The notes under the pieces were generated by a model. The model was not told where the DNA came from and searched no databases. It saw nothing but the letters and a program-made list of their open reading frames with translations. Below, in pieces: positions 1 through 9,995 of a stretch of 23,844 nucleotides of DNA (positions are counted from its first letter, which is position 1; every line of letters starts with the position of its first letter). Position numbers and translations under genes: made by a program. Origin of the DNA: Isotricha intestinalis (taxonomy: Eukaryota > Ciliophora > Litostomatea > Vestibuliferida > Isotrichidae); NCBI GenBank assembly GCA_023807065.1, contig JAJJLU010000676.1, positions 1 through 23,844 of the forward strand, written 5' to 3'.

Positions 1-155
1 TAAAACATATTTAAACTTTATTATATATATTCATTTTCATTTTTCTATTTTAAATTTCGGGAAACTACATTTAAAAGTAGAGAAAATCTCCTTTTAAATT
101 ATTTTATATGAATAATTAAAATAAATATAGATTTATTTACATTAAAAAAAATATT

Positions 156-1846
156 TCATTTAAATTTTAATAAAAGAATTTCAATATTTTTGAAAACTGC
201 AGATTTACTTTTTTTAAATTTTTGAAATTTTTTTTTCTTAAAAAAATTATTAAAACTTTTTGAATGTTTTAAACATAAATCATTACAACTAATATTAGAA
301 AATTTACTTGATTGATTATCAGAATTAAAACCAGAAATTTTAATAGAATAATAATCAGAACAATTTAAATTACTATTTGAATTATTATTAGAATTATTAT
401 TTGAACAATTTTTAGAAATAGAATAAGTTGATAATGATTTTATATTATTTGAATTATTTAAATTTAATTTATTTGAAATATTTAATTTTTGATTTATAGA
501 TTTATTAGAATCTGAATTTGAGTCTTTCTCACTTTTATCACTATCTGATTTAAAAAGAGAAACTTTTGTGATATTTTGATATGAACTTAATTTTGATATT
601 TCTTCTCCATTTACATCATATAATTTATAATGATTATTTTCATTTTTTTTTGGATTCTTCAAATAATTATTAAATAAATTTTGAAATAATTGTGAATCAT
701 TTTTATTATTCTCTTTTTCGTATTTATTATCATTATTTTTATTAAAACTTTTTTTATTTATTAAATTTGAATATAATAAATGTAAATGATTATTATAATT
801 AAAAGTTTCATTTTCTTTTAATAATATTTTTTCTGTTTTTTTTGAATGGTTATCTTCTTGTTGAAAATCACTTTCTTTAAAATTTTGTTTAAATAATAAA
901 TTAAAATTTGAAGATGATTGATTTAAAGAATCATTTTTAAATATATTTACATTATTATTATTCTCATGAATTATTTTATCATTATCACTTTTATTATTTG
1001 TCTCTTTTCTATAAATAAATAAATTACTTTTTTGAATTTGAATTGGATTTAAATTAGTTGGTTCTTCAAAAAAGTTATTATAATAATATATATCATTAAA
1101 ATTTCTTAAATTATTTTTATTATTATATTTATTTTTAATTTTCAATTTCTGAGAATTTGAATCATAAAGTGAATAAAAATGTTTTTCTGAAAATATTTTA
1201 CTTTTATTGTTATTTCTTTCTTTATATTTTTTACACAAAATATATCTTCCTAAAATTAAATGATTTATTTTATCTTTTAAACATAAATTTACTGATAAAG
1301 GGGATTTAAAAATGATAAATCCAGAATCTAAATATAGAAAAAAATAATTAATTATAAAAAAAATTACTTGTTTTTTCAAAATTTTTTTTTTTTGAATTTA
1401 TAATAACATCTTCAATATATCCATACCTTTTAAAATATTTAATTAAATCTTTTTTATTTGCTTCAATTGGAATTCCTTCAATAATCATTGTATTATTATT
1501 AAAATTTTCATTTTTGTTATTAAAATTTATTTTTTCTTTTGATTCATAACAAAAAATATTTTCTCCTTTAATTAAATGAGGTTGATTGGAAATAATTTGC
1601 AAAATTTTATTTTGCTCTTTTATAATTAAAAAGCCTAAATTAAAAAATCAATTTTTACCTTCTGAACAATCATCATAAATTATGCATTTAAAAACTTTTG
1701 AATATTTATTAAAATATTCAATTATATCATCTATAATAAATATATTATTTTATACTTTCTTTTATCTTATTTGAGAATCCACTAATATAAATTTTTCTTA
1801 GATAATAATATTATAAATTATTTTCTTACGAATTTTTGTTTATCAT
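156..1846 (-). CDS. Tandem-RRM RNA-binding protein with Asn/Ser-rich tail (five exons)
   Basis: I reconstructed this gene by splicing on the minus strand: exons 1846-1830, 1796-1756, 1730-1659, 1634-1368 and 1327-156. The introns are 33, 25, 24 and 40 nt, all GTA...AG. The exons total 1569 nt, exactly 523 codons with a TGA stop, giving 522 residues. RRM1 spans about residues 7-74, with RNP2 KIYISGF at 7-13 and RNP1 EGFLIIKE at 43-50. RRM2 spans about 92-166, with RNP2 MIIEGI at 93-98 and RNP1 SGFIIFKS at 134-141. Both RNP1 motifs keep only the first aromatic, so RNA contacts may be weak or specialised. Each RRM is rebuilt across splice junctions (codons N20, G44 and N133 are split), which strongly supports the model. 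Residues after about 170 are Asn/Ser/Lys-rich low complexity, typical of disordered tails on RNA-binding proteins. A role in mRNA regulation is inferred; no orthologue recognised. Confidence 0.85.
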
Positions 1847-3317
1847 TTACAAGATTAATTTTTATATTAATATTTATTGTGGATAAATTATGTTGAATCA
1901 ATATAAATATTTATGAAAATAATAATTATTTTTTTTTGTGGTTATTTCATTTTTACATTTATATTATACCAGAATTAAACCTTTATTTTAGTTTTTTTTT
2001 GAAAAAAGTATTTTTAAAAAAGTTTGTTTATGAGTTTTTAGAATTTAATATTTCTGATTTATATCTGTAATAAAGAATTATTTTTCATTAAAGGAAATTA
2101 AAAAATGTTTAAAACAAAAATATTTGTTTATTATTTTAAGTCTATAATATCTTAACTTTTTTTTCAAATATAAATAAAGTTTATAAAGTTTGTTATTCTT
2201 TAATTCAATTTTATGATAATTATTTTAAATTATTTTAGGATTTTCTTTACATTTAATTTAATATATTAATCCAAGAATTTATTTTAACAATTTCATAAAA
2301 TTTTTAATCTTTCAATTTCAAATTCAATATATTTCATTTTCATAGAACAAAACAACGAAAAATGAAATTTAAGATTATGAATAAATTTATTTGTATAATT
2401 ATCTTCTATATTTTTTTATGTCAAACAAGAATGTTTTAATTTTTTAAAAAAAAATATCAACAATCATAGTAGTTAAATTTATTTTTATTATAGTAAATTA
2501 GATATAATATACAAAATAATATTTTAAATAATTAATCTTCTTTTTTTTAACACAGATACCTAAAAATTTATATCTCCAATAATTTCATTTATTAAAAAAC
2601 TCTTAATTTATGAGTTTAAAGTAAAATTTATCATTTTTTTTTACAATCGAAAAGTTTATTTTTAAATTAATATTCAGAAAAACAATCAATTTTAAAGTAA
2701 ATAAAAATAAGAATAAAAAAGACTAACGTTCCACAAGATTATTAGAATGAATTTCTTAAAAGAATGTGATACAAAAGTTTATAATAATATTTCTAAACTG
2801 ATAAAATTAATTTTTTTTCATTCCTTTTATTAATTAATGAATAAGGAAAAATAAGGTAAAAATTATTAAAAATATATTATATGAATAATTTATTTAATAA
2901 CATTAAATATTTTTTTGTTTTTTTAAGTTATTTTTTATCTAAAGTTAAATATTATTCATTGTTCATATTGATTTAATAAAATAAATATATAATAGAATCA
3001 AATATTTAATTAATTAATTTTTATTTAAAAAACTTAATCAATTTATCATCATAAAACTAAATATAATAAATTTTAAATTAGAAAAAATTTTATTTTCTTC
3101 ATTTTTATTCCCACAAAATATTCTTTTAACAGAAAAATAAAAAAAGAAAACAAAATAATATAACTCCTAATAATATTTATTTATATTTATAAATAAATGA
3201 ATGAATATTAATTAAAAAAACATAATTAAAAACATATAAACAATATACTAAAAAAATCATAATCCCAAAAAAATAAAAAAACCTTAAATATAACTAATAA
3301 AACAAAAAAACAAAAAA
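1847..3317. other. Gene-free divergent spacer of about 1.47 kb
   Basis: This stretch separates the divergent RRM and phosphatase genes. I see no ORF over 60 codons, no tRNA-like fold and no tandem repeat. Two short ATG frames exist on the plus strand. The frame at 2362-2439 encodes 25 residues that look like a signal peptide. The frame at 2747-2833 encodes 28 residues beginning MNFLKECDTK. Neither continues through a convincing GTA...AG junction, so I do not call them genes. The last 100 bases before 3318 are A-rich, like the leaders of other genes here. Confidence 0.6.
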
Positions 3318-3863
3318 ATGCAAAACCTAAAATCAAAATTATCATTAAAAGTAGAAATTCCAAAATGTAAAATAGAAAAGTCTCAATCATTATCATGTAC
3401 AGTTCCAATGTCAGATTGTACTCACATAATAGATAATATATACATAAGTGGTTTTACTTTATCATTAGATTATTCATTTCTAACATCAAATAAATTTACT
3501 CATATAATAAACTGTGCAGGAGGAAGTGAAATTTTTTGTCCTTTATATTTCAAAGAATTTAAATATTTAAAAATTGATTTAAGAGATGATGGAAGTATAA
3601 ATATTTTAGATGCTGTTAAAAAATTAATTTCTTTCTTAAGAAATATTGACAATGAAAATAGTAAAATATTAATTCATTGTTCTAAAGGAATTTCAAGAGC
3701 TCCTGCTTTAGTATGTTCTTATTTAATGTGGAAATTAAATATGGATTTTCAAACTGCTGTGTATTTTGTTAAAGAAAAAAGAAAATGTGTTGATATTAAT
3801 TTAGGATTTATGTTTCAATTAGAAGATTTAAGTCTACATAAAGATATTTTAAGAGCAATTTGA
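3318..3863 (+). CDS. Dual-specificity protein phosphatase (DSP/PTP superfamily)
   Basis: This is a 181-residue single-exon protein made almost wholly of one dual-specificity phosphatase catalytic domain (about residues 34-172). The P-loop signature HC-x2-G-x2-R is at 120-127 (HCSKGISR). Cys121 would be the nucleophile and Arg127 would bind phosphate. It is followed by the Ala-Pro of typical atypical-DSPs and the SYLM helix. The general acid is probably Asp90 in LRDDG (88-92), 31 residues before the Cys, a normal spacing. All catalytic residues are present, so it should be active on phospho-Ser/Thr/Tyr proteins; the substrate is unknown. The ATG lies in an A-rich leader, the usual start context here. 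Met31 is an alternative start that would leave just the domain. The stop is TGA. It is transcribed divergently from the RRM gene and convergently with the gene ending at 4319. Confidence 0.93.
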   Translation: MQNLKSKLSLKVEIPKCKIEKSQSLSCTVPMSDCTHIIDNIYISGFTLSLDYSFLTSNKFTHIINCAGGSEIFCPLYFKEFKYLKIDLRDDGSINILDAVKKLISFLRNIDNENSKILIHCSKGISRAPALVCSYLMWKLNMDFQTAVYFVKEKRKCVDINLGFMFQLEDLSLHKDILRAI

Positions 3864-4318
3864 TTATTTTTTGTTTGATTTTTATGCTTCTTTTATTCTC
3901 TTTTTATATTGAGTTTTTTTGGAGTTTTTTTTTATTTTTATTTAATTAGTAAAAGGATTTTAAAGGTTTTTTTTATTGTTTATAAGAAATATTTAATGAG
4001 ATATTTGTTGTTTTTTTAGATGTTTTTTTTGGTGTTTCTATTAATTCATTTAATGTTTTTTTTTTGGAAATTGTTTTATATATGTAATACATCAATTTTA
4101 TATATTTAATAAATGTTCAAAAGGGAAAAAATAATTATTAAAAAATAAAAATATAATATTAAATAATTTATATTACATCATTGGATTTAAAAAAAATACA
4201 TTTATAACAACCTAAATTTATTATTGAAAGAAGTATTAAAATAGAAATAAATTTTAAATTGAAATAACAAATTATTTAAACTTTGAAAAAAATAAAACAA
4301 TAATTTATAATAAAAAGC
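3864..4318. other. Convergent 3' intergenic region
   Basis: This region lies between the 3' ends of the phosphatase gene and the minus-strand gene at 4319-6187. The first 220 bases are very T- and G-rich on the plus strand with many T runs, then the composition switches to A-rich near 4100. This mirrors 3'-untranslated sequence from two genes running toward each other. No coding frame or RNA gene is seen. Confidence 0.6.
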
Positions 4319-6187
4319 TTATTTTTGAGTTTTCAAAGGAGAAATTTTATTTTCCATTTTTCTTTGATTAATATGATTTTTCAAATTAATATTAGCATAA
4401 TATCCTTTAGAAGAAATTCTAATTTGAGGAGGAAAAACTTTATCTTTTTTTTGATAAATATTTTTAATATGAGAATTATGAAAAAATCTATTTGATTTTA
4501 AACCATAAGTTTCTCTGATAATTTTATCATTATTACTTCCATTTAAAGATAAAAATAATTTATTTTTCATTATTGAATCTAAATCATTTGTTGTATTTGT
4601 TGCATAATTTTGGAAATTTGGAGAATAATTAATTTTATTATGTTCTAAATCAGTATTCATTTTATATAAATTTTGTTCTTTATTTCTTGAATTTATATTT
4701 TTTCCTTGGAAAGATAATTTCTTACTTTTATTATAATTTAAATTATTATTATTATTTAAACAAATATGATTATTAATATTTATATTAAAATTATTAATTG
4801 TTGGTGAAGATAAAGTATGAAAGTGTTTAAGATTATTATTACAATTATTATTTAAATTATTATTAGTATTATTTATATTTTTTATATTTTTTGTTTTATA
4901 ATCACAAACTTGAAGAGTCAATTTCATTATATCTTTTAAATCAATTTTATCACTATTTTTTTTTAGTAGATTTTTTTTATTGTTTCCGTTATTATTATTA
5001 CTTTCAGTTTTTAAATTATTCTTATTTGAAGAATTTTTCATTCTTATTCTTTGACTTGAAATTGGTGAATTTGAAGTTAAATAAATTTTATTATTGTTAT
5101 TTTTTAATAGAATTCCACTATTTTTATTTACTGGAATTTTAAAATAATTTTTCGAAAAATTAGAATTTGACATTTGTAAGTTTTTACTATTTGAAAAATC
5201 TTTTGATTTATTTTTTGTTCTGTTACTTAAATTATTTTGAGAAAAAGAATTTTCTTTTGAATTCTTTAAATTATTTTTTCTATCTTTTATTTCTATTTTT
5301 GTATATAATCTTTCAGAAGTAGTAATATTTGAATTAAATTTATTTAATGGGGATTTATTTGAATCAATAGTATTTTTTTTTGAATTAAGAGAAATATTTT
5401 TAATTTTCTTTATTTTTTTAATTGAATTTGGATTTATTTTTTTATAATCTTTTTTATTGTATTCATTAATATTTTCACAAGAAAAACAATGTAAAATAGA
5501 ATAAATAGAATTTTCATTAGAAATTTTATTATTTCCATTTAAAAAAATACTGTCTTCATTATTTAATAAAATAGTGTTATCATTACTTATTTTTATATTA
5601 TAATTTTTTTCTTTAGAATTATTATTAATTCCATCAATACTTTCTCTAATTAAAGTATTTAAAATCGTTTTAGCAATTTCTTTAGTAATTTTCTCTTTTT
5701 TTTTCTTTTTTCCATAAGTTAAATTATAATAAATTTCTGCTTGAGCTTCTCCATAACTTTGAATAATATCATTCGCGAAAAAATCTGAAAAAGTTGGTTT
5801 ACAAAAAAATGATAAATAATTTTTATAATAACTTTCAAATTTAGGTAATCTTTCTTTTATTTCTTTTTTAGAATAAAATCTTCTTAAAAATTCATCTATA
5901 TAATCACTTATCAAATAATCTTTAAATACTGCTACTAAATGACAATTTTTTGATTCAATTAAATCATTTATTGGATATATTCTATTTGTTAATTTGTTTG
6001 AATTATATTTTTTTAAATTTTTATTTATTCTATTTTTTATATTAAATTTTGGAACATTTTCATTCTGAGTTTTATTTGACTTTAGAATTAGTTTATTAAA
6101 AGGTAAATTTAAAAAAGATATTGTATTTGAACCTTTGTTTTTTAAACCTGATAATATGTTTCTTGTTTTTTTATTTTGTTTATTCAT
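4319..6187 (-). CDS. Unknown Asn-rich protein with a conserved-looking N-terminal domain
   Basis: This is a 622-residue single-exon protein that I cannot name. Residues about 72-184 have normal complexity and look folded and helical. They include HLVAVFKDYLISDYIDEFLR (83-102), the YYKNYLSFFCKP segment (120-131) and IIQSYGEAQAEIYY (141-154). The pattern 'DYL...EFLRRFY...YYKNYLxFFCxPxF...IIQxYGxxxAExYY' reminds me of a hypothetical protein family common in ciliates, but this is recollection only. The rest is Asn/Lys/Ser-rich low complexity, probably disordered, ending in a short tract with VFPPQIRISSKGYYANINL (residues 586-604) that could be a second conserved motif. The start at 6187 is the first ATG in frame and faces the divergent gene at 6345 across 157 bases. 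No membrane segment or signal peptide is visible. Confidence 0.8.
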   Translation of the reverse strand: MNKQNKKTRNILSGLKNKGSNTISFLNLPFNKLILKSNKTQNENVPKFNIKNRINKNLKKYNSNKLTNRIYPINDLIESKNCHLVAVFKDYLISDYIDEFLRRFYSKKEIKERLPKFESYYKNYLSFFCKPTFSDFFANDIIQSYGEAQAEIYYNLTYGKKKKKEKITKEIAKTILNTLIRESIDGINNNSKEKNYNIKISNDNTILLNNEDSIFLNGNNKISNENSIYSILHCFSCENINEYNKKDYKKINPNSIKKIKKIKNISLNSKKNTIDSNKSPLNKFNSNITTSERLYTKIEIKDRKNNLKNSKENSFSQNNLSNRTKNKSKDFSNSKNLQMSNSNFSKNYFKIPVNKNSGILLKNNNNKIYLTSNSPISSQRIRMKNSSNKNNLKTESNNNNGNNKKNLLKKNSDKIDLKDIMKLTLQVCDYKTKNIKNINNTNNNLNNNCNNNLKHFHTLSSPTINNFNININNHICLNNNNNLNYNKSKKLSFQGKNINSRNKEQNLYKMNTDLEHNKINYSPNFQNYATNTTNDLDSIMKNKLFLSLNGSNNDKIIRETYGLKSNRFFHNSHIKNIYQKKDKVFPPQIRISSKGYYANINLKNHINQRKMENKISPLKTQK

Positions 6188-6344
6188 TTTTTTATTTTTT
6201 TTTTAAATTATTTTTTGAAATTATAATTTCTATTAAATAAATTATTTATTTAATAATAAAAAAAAAAAAGAAAAAAAAGAAATAAAAGCTAATAATTATT
6301 TTTACAAATCGAGAAATTATATAATAATTAAAAAATCATTATTA
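6188..6344. promoter_or_regulatory. Short bidirectional promoter region
   Basis: These 157 bases separate the start codons of two divergent genes (4319-6187 minus, 6345-7232 plus), so both promoters and both 5' leaders must fit here. The sequence is T-rich towards the minus gene, with a purine run around 6258-6283. I can assign no specific factor site. Confidence 0.5.
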
Positions 6345-7232
6345 ATGATTATGAAAGAAAATAAACATTTAAACATATTAGCAAATAAAATAAGGACAAA
6401 TTTATTATTAACTACAGCATCAGAAATTAAAAAATTTAAAAAATTAAAAATGAAAATAAATTCAATTTCTCCTGAAAACTTATATAAATTTTATAGTGAC
6501 ATAGAAATATATATTGAAAAAAGAATATTTTCAACAACTCAAAGAAAAAATAGTCAATTAGTATTAGAAAAAAATACATTAGAAAAAATAACATTTGAAA
6601 GTGATTACAGTCCAATAATAGAAGGAATAAAAATAAATAAAGTTTTAGTATCTTCAAAAAAAAATCAAAAATTTTTAGAACAAATTCAAAAAGAAAAAGA
6701 AAAAGAAAATTTGAAAGAACATAAATCTTCACAAGATACAAATGATACTTCATTTTCTTCTCAACAAATTGAAAAAGATGATATTAACAAAAATCATAAA
6801 TCAATTAAATATTTAAGAAAAACAGCAAAATTATTAATTAATAGAAAAAGAAAAAAAAAACATGCTTCATCATTTTATCAAAATCGTTTTTATAAATCAC
6901 AAGCAAATTTACATGCTTTAGAAAAAAATTCCTTAAAAAATTCAATTTTAAATAAAAATAATAAAAATATTATCAATGAAAATTATGAAGAAAATATTAT
7001 TGAAAATAAACCAATTATTTATTCTTCTGGTTTATTTTGTTTTTGTGATCATAAAGGAGTTAGTTTTTCTAAAAATAATAATAGTTTAAGTACTTCTTCT
7101 TTAATATGTGAAAATCATATTTCTAAAATTAAGTATAATGATTATTCTAATAATAATTCTAAAGGAAATTTAACTAATATTCCTTATGAATATGAAGAAT
7201 TAATTGCAAAAAAAATCAATAAAATAAATTAA
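6345..7232 (+). CDS. Unknown Lys/Asn-rich protein
   Basis: This is a 295-residue single-exon protein with no domain I recognise. The N-terminal 70 residues are predicted helical and basic, including IKKFKKLKMKINSISPENLY (28-47). A Lys/Glu stretch (about 109-125) could form a short helix or coiled coil. A strongly basic cluster RKRKKKH (167-173) could act as a nuclear localisation or RNA/DNA contact patch. A small Cys/His-bearing segment SGLFCFCDHKG (228-238) stands out from the low-complexity surroundings, but it has too few ligands to call a zinc site. The C-terminus has YEYEELIAKKINKI. The start is the first in-frame ATG; a second Met at residue 3 is equally possible. It shares its upstream region with the gene at 6187 and ends 309 bases from the convergent gene at 7542. 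Confidence 0.72.
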   Translation: MIMKENKHLNILANKIRTNLLLTTASEIKKFKKLKMKINSISPENLYKFYSDIEIYIEKRIFSTTQRKNSQLVLEKNTLEKITFESDYSPIIEGIKINKVLVSSKKNQKFLEQIQKEKEKENLKEHKSSQDTNDTSFSSQQIEKDDINKNHKSIKYLRKTAKLLINRKRKKKHASSFYQNRFYKSQANLHALEKNSLKNSILNKNNKNIINENYEENIIENKPIIYSSGLFCFCDHKGVSFSKNNNSLSTSSLICENHISKIKYNDYSNNNSKGNLTNIPYEYEELIAKKINKIN

Positions 7233-7541
7233 TATTTTAATACCAGTTTTTAAAAATAAAAAGCAAAATAATATATATTTATTTGTTTTTAATAAAGATG
7301 AATTATAGAAATTTTAAATGTAAATAATTATTTATTATTTGATATTTAGAATTCTTAAATTTCATCAAATTTTTAATTTTAGCATTTTAAGTAAGAAAAA
7401 ATATAAATTTAGCTTATTGATAAAATAAAATTTATAAATAGAAAAAAACACTTTATTTTTTTCTTACCTTGAAATTTTTCATATTTAATATAAAATAAAT
7501 AAAAAGAAATTTATGAAATAAATATATATTTTTTTTATAAT
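7233..7541. other. Convergent 3' intergenic region
   Basis: These 309 bases lie between two convergent genes. The sequence is AT-rich and stop-dense in all frames that I read, and I see no RNA gene or repeat. Confidence 0.55.
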
Positions 7542-9164
7542 TTATTTAAACATGAAATTTTTCATTGTTTCAATTCTTTTATCAAGTAATTCAATTAAAT
7601 CTTTATAAGTCCAATAAGCTCTTAATTGAATTTTTTTATCATTTGAAATTCCTAAAAATTCTAAAATATCTTTAATAAAAAAAGAAAATAAAGCAGTTGT
7701 TCCACAAATTTTAGAAAAATAAGAAGGAGTAATTTTATCTATTTTTCCTTGAATGATATGTAAAATTTTATATATATTTTCACTACTTAAATCTAAATTT
7801 TCTTTATAATTTTTTTCTAATAAATCACCAATTTTTCCTTTGTTTTCATTTATAAAATAATTACAAATTTTATTCCAAAAAGTTCTTTTATCAGATTTTA
7901 TTTCTTTTGATAAAGGATGATTAATTAATTGAAAATAAATACGATAAATTAATAAAATATTATCATTAATAGGATATTCTGAATCATTAAAAATTTTAAT
8001 TAAAATAGGTTCATTTAATAATTTAATTGCTTTAATTCCACTCTTTGATAATTCAACAATATTTTTATTATATTTGGGAATTATTTCATTTTCTGGAATA
8101 AAAGAAATAAAATCCATAAATTTTTGTCTTTCATTTTCTAAATTATTTATTATTTCATTATATACATTATTTCTAAATACATGATTAACTAAAACAATAT
8201 TTATTATATCAGAAATATTTAAAAATTTAATTAAATAATGCAAATTTGTTTCTATAAATTCTGTTTTATTGAATTTGCCTAAAACACTTAATTTTGAAGA
8301 ATATATATCATTTATATCAGTCAATAAACTCTGTTGAATAAAGTCAAGATCTGTTAATGGAGTTAATAAAATTGAATCTGATTCTTTAAATATTCCACTC
8401 TCTTTTAATAAATTATCTATTTCTTTTTCTTTTTCTTTCATATTTATTATTTCTTTTTTATTTTCTTTATTATTAGTATTTGGCTCATTAGTATTATTAT
8501 TGTTATTATTATTATTAATTTTTTTATTCTGATTATTTGTATTTTTTTCTTTTTTATTATTGATTGAATTTTCATTGAATTTTGAAATACGTTCTTCTTT
8601 TTTATTTGTTGTGTTTTTTATATTTTTCTCTCTTTGAGTATTTTTTAATAAATTTCCTTCTGTTTTTGAATTTCTTAAAATCTTTAATTCTTTTAATTTC
8701 AATTTGTCATTATTTGATTTATGAATTGAATTATCATCAAAATTATTATTTATTTTTTTTTTTTTATTATCAATATCTTTTTTGACATTAAAAGAACTAA
8801 TGTTATTTTTAGGATTTTTATTAACAATTCTTTTAACAGAAAAATTTTTTTTTTTGGTGCTTATATTTAAATTTTTAGAAGGTGAATTTAAAGGATTTTT
8901 AGATAATTTATTAGTTGAAAATCTTCTTCTTTCTTCTAATTTAGGTTTATAAATCCAAGATAAATTTATACAAGTTGAAATTACTTGATTCGTAATTTTT
9001 AACCCTTCTTGAATTGTATTTCTTTGATTTTCTGTATTTTCTTCTAAAATTAATAATTTATTATCAAATGTTTTCTTCAATAACTTTTTTAATATCTCAT
9101 ATTTATTTATTTTTGAAGAAAACTCATTGTTTTGATTATTTGTTAATATTTGATATGAAGTCAT
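7542..9164 (-). CDS. Unknown protein with helical C-terminal domain; weak F-box-like segment
   Basis: This is a 540-residue single-exon protein in three parts. Residues 1-80 look helical. Residues 85-250 are Lys/Asn/Ser low complexity, with a run of eight Asn at 217-224. Residues 262-540 are of normal complexity and mostly helical. Within the last part, LIKFLNISDIINIVLVNHVF (311-330) followed by RNNVYNEI resembles the F-box pattern of two short helices with 'L...d......VN..FR', which would suggest an SCF ubiquitin-ligase substrate receptor. The match is weak: the leading Leu-Pro is absent and the segment is internal. A conserved-looking block, KITPSYFSKICGTTALFSFF (477-496), is followed by IKDILEFLGI. 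I cannot assign the family. It starts only 51 bases from the divergent gene at 9216. Confidence 0.78.
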   Translation of the reverse strand: MTSYQILTNNQNNEFSSKINKYEILKKLLKKTFDNKLLILEENTENQRNTIQEGLKITNQVISTCINLSWIYKPKLEERRRFSTNKLSKNPLNSPSKNLNISTKKKNFSVKRIVNKNPKNNISSFNVKKDIDNKKKKINNNFDDNSIHKSNNDKLKLKELKILRNSKTEGNLLKNTQREKNIKNTTNKKEERISKFNENSINNKKEKNTNNQNKKINNNNNNNNTNEPNTNNKENKKEIINMKEKEKEIDNLLKESGIFKESDSILLTPLTDLDFIQQSLLTDINDIYSSKLSVLGKFNKTEFIETNLHYLIKFLNISDIINIVLVNHVFRNNVYNEIINNLENERQKFMDFISFIPENEIIPKYNKNIVELSKSGIKAIKLLNEPILIKIFNDSEYPINDNILLIYRIYFQLINHPLSKEIKSDKRTFWNKICNYFINENKGKIGDLLEKNYKENLDLSSENIYKILHIIQGKIDKITPSYFSKICGTTALFSFFIKDILEFLGISNDKKIQLRAYWTYKDLIELLDKRIETMKNFMFK

Positions 9165-9215
9165 AATTTTATTTATTAAAAATTTATTAGTCTTTTTTTT
9201 ATTGAATTAATAATT
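9165..9215. promoter_or_regulatory. 51-bp spacer between divergent start codons
   Basis: Only 51 bases separate the ATG codons of the minus gene (9164) and plus gene (9216). Both promoters and leaders must therefore fit here, or transcription must start inside the opposite gene. The spacer is almost pure A/T with a T run on the plus strand. Confidence 0.5.
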
Positions 9216-9995
9216 ATGAAAAATGAAAGACTAAAATCAATTAAAATTCCAAAAAATTTTGAAACAATATCTTATGAAAATAAACCAAAATTGAAGTTAA
9301 AGATTAATAGAAAGTTAAATATTAGAAAACTAATATTAAATAAAGCCCCATTTAATTATCAAACAATAAATACACATTATAATTGTAATTCTTTTAAAGA
9401 AGAAAGTTATCCAAAAATTAATGAAATAAAAAAAAAAAATAACTCTCAAATAAAAACACATATTCCAAATTTAATATCTTTAATTCCAAAAAAAAATAAA
9501 AATAAAAATTGGGAAGATGAAATATCTTATAAAATAAAATGGAATTCAAATAATATTTTTTCTAATTATAATAATAATAATAATCCTAAAAATAAATTAA
9601 TTAAAAATTTAAAAAAGAAAGAAATTAAAATTTCAAATCCTGTTTTATTTGAAAAAATGTCAAGAAGAAATAAAACTATAAATTTTGATTCAATTAATTC
9701 TTCTTCTTTTACAAAAAGAGAAATTTCATTAATTGATAATCCTGAAAGTTTTTTATATATTTTATTTAAAAGTTCTAAAAAATTTGATGATGATTTAAGA
9801 AAAAAAAATATTAAAATGAAAAGAAAAAACCAAATTTATGAAGAACAAAGAAGAGATTTTAAAAAAAATGAAGAAGAAGTTAATAAACAAAAACATTTAT
9901 TAAATAAAGATTTTAATTTTTATGATCAAAATAAACTCACTGGAAAATTTTATAGTACTAAAACTTTTATGGATTTAAAAATACATTTAATTTAA
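9216..9995 (+). CDS. Unknown basic protein with charged C-terminal helix
   Basis: This is a 259-residue single-exon protein, not recognised. It is strongly basic and Asn/Lys-rich. Residues 1-50 contain several Lys/Ile repeats. Residues 121-125 are a short Asn run. Residues 177-245 are the best-structured part: ESFLYILFKSSKKFDDDLRK (177-196) leads into a long charged helix with EEQRRDFKKNEEEVNKQKHL (209-228), a probable coiled coil. The last 20 residues (FYSTKTFMDLKIHLI) are less biased. No signal peptide or membrane segment is seen. A cytoskeletal or axonemal role would suit the composition but is speculative. The ATG at 9216 is the first in frame. Confidence 0.72.
   Translation: MKNERLKSIKIPKNFETISYENKPKLKLKINRKLNIRKLILNKAPFNYQTINTHYNCNSFKEESYPKINEIKKKNNSQIKTHIPNLISLIPKKNKNKNWEDEISYKIKWNSNNIFSNYNNNNNPKNKLIKNLKKKEIKISNPVLFEKMSRRNKTINFDSINSSSFTKREISLIDNPESFLYILFKSSKKFDDDLRKKNIKMKRKNQIYEEQRRDFKKNEEEVNKQKHLLNKDFNFYDQNKLTGKFYSTKTFMDLKIHLI

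Noticed and set aside
1..155. Small hairpins (CTAC...GTAG, GAGA...TCTC) near the left edge
   Set aside because: Stems of 4 bp are not significant; the left edge shows no telomere repeat or gene end.
3226..3408. Hydrophobic minus-strand frame opposite the phosphatase start
   Set aside because: It is antisense to an A-rich leader and a clear coding exon; T-rich DNA always reads as Phe/Leu/Ile.
4891..5142. Hydrophobic plus-strand frame
   Set aside because: Shadow of the Asn/Lys-rich minus-strand gene at 4319-6187.
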